A stretch of DNA of 24,901 nt from an uncultured Clostridia bacterium (GCA_946539105.1 CAMNHG010000010.1:1-24901), one strand, 5' to 3'. Positions 1-7,146 are shown, numbered from the stretch's first letter. The notes: a model not told the origin generated them from the sequence alone. A program made the numbers and translations.

Positions 1-566
1 GCTTTAAATCGAACCTCAGTACCCTTGATGTCGGACTTGCCGATTTTTTCGAGGTCATTTATTATTTTTCCGCGCTCATAACGCTGGAAGTAAATATCCT
101 CGCCGTCGCAGACCTTAACCTCGAGCCACTCGGAAAGCGCGTTAACAACCGACGCACCCACGCCGTGGAGACCGCCGGACACCTTGTATCCGCCGCCGCC
201 GAACTTACCGCCCGCGTGGAGCACTGTAAATACAACGGTAACAGCCGGAAGTCCTGTTTTGCTGTTTACGCCTACCGGGATTCCTCGTCCGTTATCGGTT
301 ACTCTGATAATATCGCCGGGTTCGATTACAACGTCGATTTTTGAGCAGTAGCCCGCAAGTGCTTCGTCGATTGAGTTATCGACAATTTCATAAACCAGAT
401 GATGAAGTCCTCGGGGACCGGTTGAGCCTATGTACATACCCGGACGCTTTCTTACCGCTTCAAGTCCCTCAAGAACCTGAATTTCGTCCGCACCGTATTC
501 CTGTTCAACCTTGGTTATCTCAATATTTTCTTCGTTTTGTTCAATATTCTTTTCTACACTATCCAT
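1..566 (-). CDS. gyrB: DNA gyrase subunit B, N-terminal part (cut by window edge)
   Basis: ATPase subunit of DNA gyrase, which with GyrA introduces negative supercoils into DNA. Only the first 188 codons are present; the 3' part lies beyond position 1. The visible part is the GHKL ATPase domain, with the Asn-containing motif EIVDNSIDEALAGY, the ADP-binding motif DNGRGIPV and the lid motif GGLHGVGASVVNALSEW. The start at 566 (MDSVEKNIEQ) is preceded by GGAGG at ideal spacing. GyrB and the topoisomerase IV subunit ParE are close homologues; the position beside recF and remB at the origin favours gyrB. It lies 23 bp after the small zinc-ribbon gene and is probably co-transcribed with it. Confidence 0.96.
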   Translation of the reverse strand, partial: MDSVEKNIEQNEENIEITKVEQEYGADEIQVLEGLEAVRKRPGMYIGSTGPRGLHHLVYEIVDNSIDEALAGYCSKIDVVIEPGDIIRVTDNGRGIPVGVNSKTGLPAVTVVFTVLHAGGKFGGGGYKVSGGLHGVGASVVNALSEWLEVKVCDGEDIYFQRYERGKIINDLEKIGKSDIKGTEVRFK

Positions 567-589
567 TTTATCCTCCGAATATTCATTAT

Positions 590-901
590 CTACTTCTTTT
601 CAACAAACAATATATAGTAAGGCAAAAGCGTTGCCGCTAATGCCGTTAACACTACGTTAATTATAAAAAGCGTAATCAGATTTACTCCTACAAAGCCTAT
701 GAGCAGCAGATTGACCGCCAACAGCGCGAGCAAAAATTCAAGCAGCAGTATAATCAGCTTTTTCTTTGAAATCTTAAATATTTTTTCGCAGTGGTAGCAT
801 TTTTCTTCTTTTTTTAATAATAATTTTCTTACGTCGCCGTACCTGTAAATTGTTTTACAATGCGGACAGACCGGTAAGGACGGTAAAAACAGCTTTGCCA
901 T
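590..901 (-). CDS. small zinc-ribbon membrane protein, 103 aa
   Basis: Function not recognised. The N terminus carries two CxxC pairs (C12/C15 and C35/C38, 19 residues between the pairs), as in a zinc ribbon. A lysine-rich stretch and two hydrophobic segments follow (about residues 48-70 and 74-97), suggesting a cytosolic metal-binding head on a membrane hairpin. The Cys spacing and a shared YG(E/D) motif after the first pair match the gene just upstream, so the two look like diverged paralogues. It resembles the family of small Firmicutes proteins named for a CxxC-x20-CxxC pattern, though the spacer here is 19. The start at 901 has AGAAGG upstream. It is 2 bp after the preceding gene, clearly in the same operon, and directly before gyrB. 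Confidence 0.8.
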   Translation of the reverse strand: MAKLFLPSLPVCPHCKTIYRYGDVRKLLLKKEEKCYHCEKIFKISKKKLIILLLEFLLALLAVNLLLIGFVGVNLITLFIINVVLTALAATLLPYYILFVEKK

Positions 902-903
902 AA

Positions 904-1665
904 TTAAAACCTTCTGTTTGCGGAATATCTGTTTGTATCCGTCTTTTCGGGTTTTTTAGGCTCGTCTGCATCATCTTTTCCGAAAACAGCCTCCTCAGCG
1001 GATTCAGGCTGTTCATCTGCCGGCTCAATATAATGGCGGCTTCTGTTTATTCTTGTGCCCTCGGAGTGAATCTTTTTAAGCGGATAATCCTCTGATCCGG
1101 CGTGATTTTCCCTTACATCGCTCATAACCTCAACATAGGGCTTTTTTTCGCCTGTGTTCAGCTCGGCGGAGTCCGAAACAATATTTTCGTTTTCCTCCTG
1201 CGGCTTTGACGCGTTTCTTTCAGCCTTAATTTTATTAAATACATCGTTATTGATCTGGAACTGGTTTGAGCCTTCCGCGTAGCCTATTTCATCATCAAGC
1301 TCCGATATTGAAAGGTTGTCGGAATATTCAATTCCGGCACGCTTTGCCTCCATCGACTTTTGATATTTTTTAAGCGGCTCGAATTTTACAAAATTCGGAG
1401 ATACAATGCCGAAAATAATCAGCGGAATCGCTACCGCCAAAATACCGAGCGGATTGCTTGTCATATCGAGCACAATCCACGCCGTCATAATTGCCGCGGA
1501 GATTATGGCGCATATAATAAATACCAAAATAACCTTTTTATTTATAAATACTCTGCTCTCTTTGCCGCAGCGAGAACATACATATTCCGCTTTTCTTCTT
1601 GATGAAAACCTTTCTCCGTATGTAATTCTTTTTCCGCAGTAAGGACATCTGTTTTTCCTTTTCAT
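904..1665 (-). CDS. zinc-ribbon membrane protein with charged C-terminal tail, 253 aa
   Basis: Function not recognised. It begins with a zinc ribbon (C7/C10 and C30/C33). Two adjacent hydrophobic segments follow (about residues 46-67 and 72-92), then a long charged, low-complexity tail of about 155 residues rich in Glu, Lys, Asp and Ser that is probably disordered. The layout suggests a membrane-anchored protein with both ends in the cytosol. The start at 1665 is preceded by GGAGAGAG. It lies between remB and gyrB, where Bacillus has no gene, and pairs with the smaller zinc-ribbon gene after it. Location suggests co-expression with replication genes, but no function can be inferred safely. 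Confidence 0.8.
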   Translation of the reverse strand: MKRKNRCPYCGKRITYGERFSSRRKAEYVCSRCGKESRVFINKKVILVFIICAIISAAIMTAWIVLDMTSNPLGILAVAIPLIIFGIVSPNFVKFEPLKKYQKSMEAKRAGIEYSDNLSISELDDEIGYAEGSNQFQINNDVFNKIKAERNASKPQEENENIVSDSAELNTGEKKPYVEVMSDVRENHAGSEDYPLKKIHSEGTRINRSRHYIEPADEQPESAEEAVFGKDDADEPKKPEKTDTNRYSANRRF

Positions 1666-1708
1666 AGCTCTCTCCGTAAAATTATTTTATATACCTTCAA
1701 ATTATTAA

Positions 1709-1960
1709 TTATAAGCTCAGCTTTCTTCTTGAAAGCGTTTTTGTTGAAAGCTGAGAAATATATACCTGAGTTTTTCCTTTGTCGCTGCAGATAACAAACG
1801 ACCTCGGCAGTTCGTAGGACACGTTGATAACCTCGCCGTTTTTTTGAGCCGCCGCCAAAAAGTCACGCGTTTTTTTTGACACCGTGCAGGCGTCAATGTC
1901 GAACATCGCTACAATTTTGTCTGTATTGATTACAACGTCGTTTCCCAAATGCAAATACAT
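1709..1960 (-). CDS. remB: RemB (YaaB)-type DUF370 regulator
   Basis: Short 83-residue protein of the DUF370 family, to which the B. subtilis biofilm-matrix regulators RemA and RemB belong. Features seen are the opening MYLHLGNDVVINTDKIVAMFD, a central Lys/Arg-rich patch and the segment RSFVICSDKGKTQVYISQLS near the end. It sits 3 bp after recF and upstream of gyrB, exactly the yaaB position in Bacillus, which supports RemB over RemA. RemA is a DNA-binding protein; for RemB the biochemical role is less clear. The SD (AGAAAACTGAGAA) is weak and lies inside the recF end, suggesting translational coupling. Confidence 0.88.
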   Translation of the reverse strand: MYLHLGNDVVINTDKIVAMFDIDACTVSKKTRDFLAAAQKNGEVINVSYELPRSFVICSDKGKTQVYISQLSTKTLSRRKLSL

Positions 1961-1963
1961 TTC

Positions 1964-3073
1964 TCAGTTTTCTTCCTCTGTGATTTTTCCGTTTTCAACA
2001 AGAAATACTTTTCCTTGTTTAAGCTGCTCTTTGTTTGATTTTTCACAGCAGGTTATAAAAACCTGACAGCCCTTCAGCTCATTGAGCAGATAATCCTGAC
2101 GGCTGTTATCAAGCTCGGACAAAACGTCGTCGAGCAAAATTACGGGTTCTTCTCCCATTTTTTCTCTCAGCACAGCCGCCTCTGCCAGCTTAAGAGAAAG
2201 CACCGCGCTGCGCTGCTGTCCCTGAGAAGCGAACGACTTTGCGTTTTTGCCGTTTATGATAACCTCTACGTCATCGCGGTGGGGTCCTGCAAGCGTTACT
2301 CCGCAGGCAATTTCGTTTTGACGGTTTGCGCTGTACTTTGAGCGCATTTTTTCTTCAATTTTTTCCACACTGTCGCCGTACTGTGCTCCTACGCTTGAGA
2401 TATACCTGAGCTCAAGCTGCTCTTTATTTTTTGAGATTCCATTGTGATATACCGCCGCCTTAGCGGTAATCATATTTACAAACTCAAGCCGCTGTTTTAA
2501 CAGCAACGCTCCGGAGTTTATTATTTGGTCGTCCCAAATATCTATGGTTGACTCCAGAGAAGGATTTTTCATTACGTCCTTTAGCAGGGCGTTTCTCTGG
2601 GCAATCAACCGGTTATATTTTGAAAGCGTTACCGCGTTTTTTAACTTTTCACGGCAAATCGCGCTGTCAATAAAATTTCTCCTCTCCCCCGGTCCTCTCT
2701 TTATAAGACTGAGGTTTTCCGGGGAAAAAACAACCGCGCAGAATTTTTCTATCAATGCGGACGAGGAACGTTTTTCGACTCCGTTTATTTTTACATTCTT
2801 TTTGGTTGCGGAAAATCCGAGTGAGGCGTTCTGCTCCCTATCCTGACCGAAAAACTCACATTCCAGCCTTGAAAATTCCGTTCCCCACTTTATCATTTCT
2901 TTCGCGCTTGATGTTCTGAACGAATGACCTCCGCAGAACAGCCACAACGCCTCTATGATATTTGTCTTTCCCTGTGCGTTGTCGCCGTAAATTATATTTA
3001 CTCCGCCGCAGGGAAGAATCTCCGCGTCATCTAAATTTCTGAAATTTTGAAATTTTAAGCTGTTAACCTTCAT
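1964..3073 (-). CDS. recF: DNA replication and repair protein RecF
   Basis: SMC-like ATPase that, with RecO and RecR, loads RecA at single-strand gaps and stalled forks. The 369-residue length is normal. Visible motifs are the Walker A box GDNAQGKT at residues 30-37, the ABC signature region FASQGQQRS, and Walker B with D-loop in EPVILLDDVLSELD. The ATG overlaps the yaaA stop codon by one base (TAATG), so translation is coupled. The order dnaN-yaaA-recF is the standard Firmicutes arrangement. Confidence 0.97.
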   Translation of the reverse strand: MKVNSLKFQNFRNLDDAEILPCGGVNIIYGDNAQGKTNIIEALWLFCGGHSFRTSSAKEMIKWGTEFSRLECEFFGQDREQNASLGFSATKKNVKINGVEKRSSSALIEKFCAVVFSPENLSLIKRGPGERRNFIDSAICREKLKNAVTLSKYNRLIAQRNALLKDVMKNPSLESTIDIWDDQIINSGALLLKQRLEFVNMITAKAAVYHNGISKNKEQLELRYISSVGAQYGDSVEKIEEKMRSKYSANRQNEIACGVTLAGPHRDDVEVIINGKNAKSFASQGQQRSAVLSLKLAEAAVLREKMGEEPVILLDDVLSELDNSRQDYLLNELKGCQVFITCCEKSNKEQLKQGKVFLVENGKITEEEN

Positions 3074-3285
3074 TATTCAACAATAATCAGAGTTCCGTTA
3101 TACTCGGCGGTATCTCCCGGTCTCAGCTTTTTTCCTCGCATGGTGCAAACCTCGCCGTTAACCTTGACCTCGCCGTTTTGAATAACAACCTTTGCCATTC
3201 CGCCGGTATATGCCTCTCCGCTCAGCTTTAGCAAATCCTGTAGCTTAATATATTCCGTATTTATTTTAATATTCTCAGTTTTCAT
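3073..3285 (-). CDS. yaaA: S4-domain RNA-binding protein YaaA
   Basis: 70-residue protein made almost entirely of one S4 RNA-binding fold: LQDLLKLSGEAYTGGMAK, then the strand pattern VKVNGEVCTMRGKKLRPGD. Homologues between dnaN and recF in Bacillus are called YaaA (also RlbA) and are thought to act in ribosome assembly. The start at 3285 lies inside the end of dnaN (11-base overlap) and the stop overlaps the recF start, so it is embedded in the dnaN-yaaA-recF operon. Confidence 0.92.
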   Translation of the reverse strand: MKTENIKINTEYIKLQDLLKLSGEAYTGGMAKVVIQNGEVKVNGEVCTMRGKKLRPGDTAEYNGTLIIVE

Positions 3286-4381
3286 TAGCCAGCCTCATCG
3301 GCACAACAATGCTCAAAAAGCTGTCGCCGGATACGGGTTTAACTATAATCGGAGAAACCGGACCGTTCAGCACCAGCTTAACCTCGTCTGTGTCGGTATT
3401 CTTTAACGCGTCTAACATATATTTGTTATTAAAACCTATTTCCACGCTCTCGCCGGCAATATCTACGTCAATAACATCCTTCGCGCTTCCGACTGCCGAC
3501 GCGCAGGAAAGTCTGATCTCATTTTCAAGGAACTTGCACCTTACGGGGCTGGGAGTTCTCTCGTTATTAAGAAGCGACATTCTCTCGACCGACTCAATCA
3601 GCTTGCGGGTTGAAATTACAAGGACGGTTTTTTCTTCCTTTGAAACCGTAGCTTTATAATCTATAAAAGTACCCTCGATAAGTCTGGAAATTACCCTGTA
3701 GCTCTTAACCTTAAAGGTTATATGCCTTTGACCGATAATAATATCGACAGGTTCGTCATCCTCGGTAAGCAGCTTAAGAATTTCGAGCTGGGTTTTGCCG
3801 GGGACTACAAACGAGTTGCTGCTGTCTGTATCTACGTTTTCTTTTCTTATTGCCATTCTGTAGCCGTCTATTGCCACTATGGTAAGGGTTGAATTATCAA
3901 TTTCAAACAGTGAGCCGGTATAAATAGGCTTTGCCATATTCTCGCTGACAGCGTAAACCGTCTGGCGGATCATATCTCTGAGAACCTTTGAGCTTATAGT
4001 AATTGAATCTGTCTGTTCAAAGCTTGGAAGGTCGGGATATTCTACAGACGACATACCCATAATTTTATAATCAGCCTGGCCGCAGGTAATGTAAGTAACC
4101 ATTCTGTCATCTGTTTCTATGGTAACTACCTCTTCGGGAAGTCTTCTTACAATATCAAGGAACAGTCTTGCTCCGATTACAATTTCTCCCTCTTTTATAA
4201 TAGACGCTTCAATATCGGTTGTAATTCCGATTTCCAGGTTATAGCCCGAAATATTTAGTTTATCTCCGTATGCCTTTACAAGTACGCCCTCAAGAGCGGG
4301 AATTGATGATTTTGAGGAAACTGCCCTTGATACGTTTGAAACGGCAGAAACCAGATCTGATTTTGAACAGGTAATTTTCAT
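3275..4381 (-). CDS. dnaN: DNA polymerase III sliding clamp (beta subunit)
   Basis: 368 residues, normal for the beta clamp, which forms a ring of two subunits around DNA and tethers the polymerase. The N terminus MKITCSKSDLVSAVSNVSRA, the central KTQLEILKLL region and the C-terminal end PVSGDSFLSIVVPMRL are all typical, and the three repeated clamp domains are complete. GAGGAG lies about 9 bases upstream of the ATG. It is 248 bp downstream of dnaA; the gap holds the probable unwinding site. Confidence 0.97.
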   Translation of the reverse strand: MKITCSKSDLVSAVSNVSRAVSSKSSIPALEGVLVKAYGDKLNISGYNLEIGITTDIEASIIKEGEIVIGARLFLDIVRRLPEEVVTIETDDRMVTYITCGQADYKIMGMSSVEYPDLPSFEQTDSITISSKVLRDMIRQTVYAVSENMAKPIYTGSLFEIDNSTLTIVAIDGYRMAIRKENVDTDSSNSFVVPGKTQLEILKLLTEDDEPVDIIIGQRHITFKVKSYRVISRLIEGTFIDYKATVSKEEKTVLVISTRKLIESVERMSLLNNERTPSPVRCKFLENEIRLSCASAVGSAKDVIDVDIAGESVEIGFNNKYMLDALKNTDTDEVKLVLNGPVSPIIVKPVSGDSFLSIVVPMRLANEN

Positions 4382-4629
4382 CTCGTATATCTCCTCTGAT
4401 ATATTCTTTTAAATTTTATTAGTAGTAGTAGGCGGTGTTAAAATATGGAAAAGTACCGTTAGACGGCTTGTCTGTTTGATTTTTTTATCAACACCGTATT
4501 ATTAAATTTTTATTGAAGGATGTTTGTAAAATTTTAACACCCTTTAACAATGACTGACAAATATAAACATTACTAACGTTCTAACATTAATTTATATATT
4601 GATAAATGTTAGTTTGTATGATAATTTTA
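4382..4629. other. dnaA-dnaN spacer, probable oriC unwinding region
   Basis: This 248-bp gap is very AT-rich and contains no gene. In the dnaA reading direction it holds scattered AACA-type motifs, then CCGCC, then a CTA trinucleotide run, then an AT-rich tract leading to dnaN. Repeats include GGTGTTAAAAT (4434-4444), its exact inverse ATTTTAACACC (4531-4541), and TTATCAACA (4485-4493), which matches the DnaA box TTATCCACA at 8 of 9 bases. A fold-back with CTAACATT and AATGTTAG arms lies at 4580-4611, and GATAATtttATTATC (4620-4634) spans the dnaA stop codon. The overall layout matches the Bacillus origin half that melts. No perfect DnaA box is present, so the call is inferred. Confidence 0.65.
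4420..4431 (+). promoter_or_regulatory. DnaA-trio motif beside GC clamp
   Basis: Four TAG triplets in a row on this strand, read as repeated 3'-GAT-5', directly followed by the short GC-rich stretch GCGG (to 4435). In B. subtilis, repeated 3'-GAT-like triplets next to a GC-rich cluster and DnaA boxes bind DnaA on single-stranded DNA and start origin melting. Position (dnaA-dnaN gap), strand and order (box-like motif, GC cluster, trio, AT-rich) agree with that model. Confidence 0.65.
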
Positions 4630-5952
4630 TTATCTGTCCTGAATATTTTTGATTGTGTCGTCAATGAGTTCTTTTACTTTTCTGTCCTTATTAATAAGGT
4701 TTTCTACCTTTTGAATTGAGTAAATTACCGTTGAGTAGTGGCGGTGGCCGAACTCCTCGCCTATATTTACCATTGAAAGGGTTGTAATCTGCCTTGTAAT
4801 GTAAATTGCTATATGGCGCGCGTTGCTGATATTCGCGCTCTTATTTTTCTGCGAGCGGATTTCCTCGGGAGTTACTCCGTAGGTGCGCGCTACCTCGTCA
4901 ATAATTCTCTCAACCGTCACCTCGGGCGGAACGTCGTTGTTGAGTACGTCCGCAATAACCTCCTGAACAGAGGTGAGAGAGGGCTTTTCATTATTAAGAA
5001 GTGATTTTGCCTTTAGCTTTTTAACCGTGCCCTCAAGCTGGCGGATATTGGCCTTTAGCTTTTTGGCAATGTATTCGCAGATTTCATTTGAAAGCTCTAT
5101 ATCGACAAGCTCAGCCTTGCGCTTGATAATTGCTATTCTCGTCTCTAAATCGGGCGGCTGAATGTCGGCAATCAAATCCTGCTCAAAGCGTGAGCGCAGA
5201 CGGTCGTCAAGGGTTCTGATTTCCTTCGGCGGACGGTCGGATGTAAGTACAATCTGCTTTCTTGCCTCGTGAAGGGCGTTAAAGGTGTGGAAGAACTCCT
5301 CCTGGGTACTCTCCTTGCCCCCGATAAACTGAACGTCATCCACCAACAGTACGTCGGCGTGTCTGTATTTATGTCTGAACTCGCTCATCTTAGCCTGTCT
5401 TAAGCTCTCAATAAGCTCGTTTGTAAAGTCGTCGCCCTTAATGTAGCAGATAACCATATCGGGATTATTCTTTTTAATCTCGTTTCCGATTGCGTAAAGC
5501 AGGTGGGTTTTTCCGAGTCCCGAGTTGCCGTAAAGGAAAAGAGGATTATAAGCCTTTGACGGATTTGTCGCAACCGCAAGACAGGCCGCGTGGGCGAACT
5601 TGTTGGAAGAGCCGACAATAAAGGTATCAAAGGTGTACTCGTAGTTTGCGTTTGTATCCTCGCTGATGGTTTCCGGCGAGGGAGTTTTAAGGTTAGCCTC
5701 ATCCGGAGTTTTAAGAGCAATGTTGAATTTATTATCAAAGATAGCTTCAAAAGCCTCGTTCAAAAGCGGAATATAGCATCTTTTGATTGTCTGTCTGTGA
5801 AAATCGTTGGGTACGATAAGATAAGCCGTGTTGCTTTCAAAGTCAAGATTGAGCGGTTTGATTCTGCTGATCCATGTATTGTAAGCCACGTCTGTAATTT
5901 TTGTTTTGCAATAGGAGCAAATAAGCTCCCAAGCGTCGTTAAAAGAATCCAT
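4630..5952 (-). CDS. dnaA: chromosomal replication initiator protein DnaA
   Basis: AAA+ initiator, 440 residues from the chosen start. Domain I occupies about 1-75 and a short linker about 76-105. The AAA+ domain has Walker A GNSGLGKT (142-149) and Walker B VLLVDDVQF (201-209), with sensor and arginine-finger regions after it. The C-terminal helix-turn-helix starts near 345. The start at 5952 (MDSFNDAWEL) is chosen because GGAGGAG lies 5 bases before it; a longer TTG start at 5979 would place that SD inside the gene. Oddity: the DNA-contact loop, usually GGRDHTTV or similar, reads GHRHYSTV (402-409), and the residue aligning with E. coli R399 is K371. Both changes touch DnaA-box contacts. Confidence 0.98.
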   Translation of the reverse strand: MDSFNDAWELICSYCKTKITDVAYNTWISRIKPLNLDFESNTAYLIVPNDFHRQTIKRCYIPLLNEAFEAIFDNKFNIALKTPDEANLKTPSPETISEDTNANYEYTFDTFIVGSSNKFAHAACLAVATNPSKAYNPLFLYGNSGLGKTHLLYAIGNEIKKNNPDMVICYIKGDDFTNELIESLRQAKMSEFRHKYRHADVLLVDDVQFIGGKESTQEEFFHTFNALHEARKQIVLTSDRPPKEIRTLDDRLRSRFEQDLIADIQPPDLETRIAIIKRKAELVDIELSNEICEYIAKKLKANIRQLEGTVKKLKAKSLLNNEKPSLTSVQEVIADVLNNDVPPEVTVERIIDEVARTYGVTPEEIRSQKNKSANISNARHIAIYITRQITTLSMVNIGEEFGHRHYSTVIYSIQKVENLINKDRKVKELIDDTIKNIQDR

Positions 5953-6078
5953 TTTCTCCTCCACATCCTCATAGGGCAAAAGTTTTGCGGGTTATGGTGA
6001 TTGTGCCCTGATTTTACAATTTAATAATCAAAATTCTCTGTAGTCGCAAATTAACCCACAATAAATCCATTCTAAATA

Positions 6079-6107
6079 ATTATACTCCAACCGAGGATAA
6101 AATGCAA
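6079..6107 (-). promoter_or_regulatory. probable dnaA promoter
   Basis: On the minus strand, TTGCAT (6102-6107) and a perfect -10 TATAAT (6079-6084) are separated by 17 bases. The -35 is weak (3 of 6). Transcription would start near 6072, giving a dnaA leader of about 120 bases that includes a degenerate DnaA-box-like site, which could allow autoregulation. Confidence 0.6.
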
Positions 6108-6292
6108 GCATTTTGAATTTATAAAGAATTACATTTTAAATGTATATATAGAGAATTTTAGTTTAAAATGTCAAAACCGGTTTTAAATAATTTTGTGTTT
6201 GTATTTTTCAAATTTTTTGATACACTACAAGTTGTTATTAAAGTTTAAAAAATAACTATATTTAGTGGTGATCTTTCAGCGGTAAAAAAAAC

Positions 6293-6321
6293 TTGACGGA
6301 TTCGATAAAATAAGCTATAAT
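6293..6321 (+). promoter_or_regulatory. strong sigma-A-type promoter for rpmH
   Basis: TTGACG (6293-6298, 5 of 6) and TATAAT (6316-6321, 6 of 6) with the optimal 17-base spacer. Transcription would start near 6328, leaving a leader of about 127 bases before rpmH. Confidence 0.85.
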
Positions 6322-6338
6322 GCTATATTGCAAGGATA

Positions 6339-6425
6339 GGGCAGTAGGTTTATTCCGATGCCCAAAAACCTAAAAAACGGTAACAAAGCAATGTGTTCCG
6401 AACGGATTTACGGCTTTTGATTACC
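6339..6425 (+). promoter_or_regulatory. structured 5' leader of rpmH
   Basis: Two helices in the leader interleave: GGGCA (6339-6343) with TGCCC (6359-6363), and TAGGTTT (6345-6351) with AAACCTA (6366-6372). They can form a pseudoknot or two exclusive hairpins. A second nested hairpin follows: GGTAA (6379-6383) with TTACC (6421-6425), enclosing AAAGC (6385-6389) with GCTTT (6413-6417). It ends just before the GGGAGGG ribosome site of rpmH. Ribosomal protein genes are often feedback-controlled through such leaders, but I do not recognise this one. Confidence 0.45.
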
Positions 6426-6454
6426 TTATAATTTTGAAGGGAGGGTTTTTGAAT

Positions 6455-6589
6455 ATGTTGAGAACATATCAGCCTAAAAAGCTCCACAGAAAAAAAGAGC
6501 ACGGCTTCAGAAAGAGAATGGCTACATCCAACGGCAGAAAAGTTTTGGCGAGAAGAAGAGCTAAGGGCAGAAAAAGGTTGTCTTACTAA
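6455..6589 (+). CDS. rpmH: 50S ribosomal protein L34
   Basis: 44-residue, strongly basic protein MLRTYQPKKLHRKKEHGFRK and onward, ending in KGRKRLSY, the unmistakable L34 sequence. It is complete and of normal length, with a strong GGGAGGG site 10 bases upstream. It is the first gene of the right arm, divergent from dnaA, as in most Firmicutes. Confidence 0.98.
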   Translation: MLRTYQPKKLHRKKEHGFRKRMATSNGRKVLARRRAKGRKRLSY

Positions 6590-6624
6590 GGTATTTAGTG
6601 AATAACAAGCTGTACAAAGCGGAT

Positions 6625-6662
6625 GTTTTTCATAAGCCGGCGATTTTGAGCCGGTTAAAAAC
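6625..6662 (+). other. extended hairpin in rpmH-rnpA spacer
   Basis: GTTTTT (6625-6630) pairs with AAAAAC (6657-6662) and encloses a GC-rich stem CCGGC (6637-6641) with GCCGG (6650-6654), which extends by one G-U and one A-U pair. No U-run follows, so it is not an ordinary terminator. It could be a processing site or a stabiliser separating the rpmH and rnpA messages. Confidence 0.4.
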
Positions 6663-6715
6663 GCAAAGACTTAAAACAGCCGCGTTTTGTTTATAAGTTA
6701 TTTGTTAAATAGCCT

Positions 6716-6749
6716 AAAGAACGACCACGCTTGACTGTGGTCTTTCTTT
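6716..6749 (+). terminator. hairpin before rnpA, possible attenuator
   Basis: AAAGAA (6716-6721) and GACCAC (6723-6728) pair with GTGGTC (6737-6742) and TTCTTT (6744-6749) around an 8-base loop, broken only by one C-T mismatch. The 3' arm is T-rich, but no long T-run follows. It lies 26 bp before rnpA, so it probably reduces rather than stops read-through from the strong rpmH promoter. Confidence 0.55.
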
Positions 6750-6775
6750 AATTTATATCCTGCCGAGGTTTTATT

Positions 6776-7117
6776 ATGAGTAAGTATGTTACGGTTAAGG
6801 AAAACAGAGATTTTTCGAGAATATACAGGCGAGGAAAATCCTTTGTAAGCCCCGTGCTTGTTACCTACGTAATAAAAACCCGTTCGGATAATGTAAGATA
6901 CGGTATTACTACAGGTAAAAAAATCGGCAACGCAGTAAAACGCTCAAGAGCGAGAAGAGTTATAAGAGCCTCATATTATCAACTGTATTCCAAGCTCAAT
7001 ACCGGCTATGATATTATTTTTGTAGCGAGAGGAAAAACACCGTTTGTAAAGTCTCAGGTTGTATTAAAAGCAATGAAAAAACAGCTTGAAGAAGCAGGTG
7101 TTATAAATAAAAATTAA
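6776..7117 (+). CDS. rnpA: ribonuclease P protein component
   Basis: 113-residue basic protein partner of the RNase P RNA, which trims the 5' ends of pre-tRNAs. The family signature is seen as AVKRSRARRVIRASYY, the RNR-type motif in which basic residues contact the catalytic RNA. The N terminus VKENRDFSRIYRRGKSFVS is typical. GAGG lies 8 bases before the ATG. The gene follows rpmH, the usual pairing, after a 186-bp structured spacer. Confidence 0.97.
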   Translation: MSKYVTVKENRDFSRIYRRGKSFVSPVLVTYVIKTRSDNVRYGITTGKKIGNAVKRSRARRVIRASYYQLYSKLNTGYDIIFVARGKTPFVKSQVVLKAMKKQLEEAGVINKN

Positions 7118-7146
7118 GTCCTCGCGGTTAATATTGGTAGATTATT

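Larger units (their letters stand above)
5953..6454. other. 502-bp divergent dnaA/rpmH control region, no gene
   Basis: AT-rich intergenic region between the two replication arms. It contains the dnaA promoter (6079-6107, minus), the rpmH promoter (6293-6321, plus) and the structured rpmH leader. Only one weak DnaA-box-like 9-mer is seen (TAACCCACA, 6052-6060, 7 of 9), in the dnaA 5' leader. The stretch 6110-6290 is AT-rich with no recognisable motif apart from short A/T palindromes such as ATTTTAAAT near 6132. Confidence 0.7.

Noticed and set aside
341..640. plus-strand open frame opposite gyrB
   Set aside because: Shadow of the gyrB coding frame with no ribosome site or domain; the same applies to the other long antisense frames opposite dnaA, jag, mnmE, mnmG and the CDF gene.
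5953..5979. longer dnaA reading frame starting with TTG at 5979
   Set aside because: The strong GGAGGAG ribosome site lies inside this extension and serves the ATG at 5952, which gives the usual DnaA N terminus.
5957..6060. canonical DnaA boxes upstream of dnaA
   Set aside because: Only 7-of-9 matches were found (TCCTCCACA 5957-5965, which is just the SD of dnaA, and TAACCCACA 6052-6060), too weak to call a box cluster.
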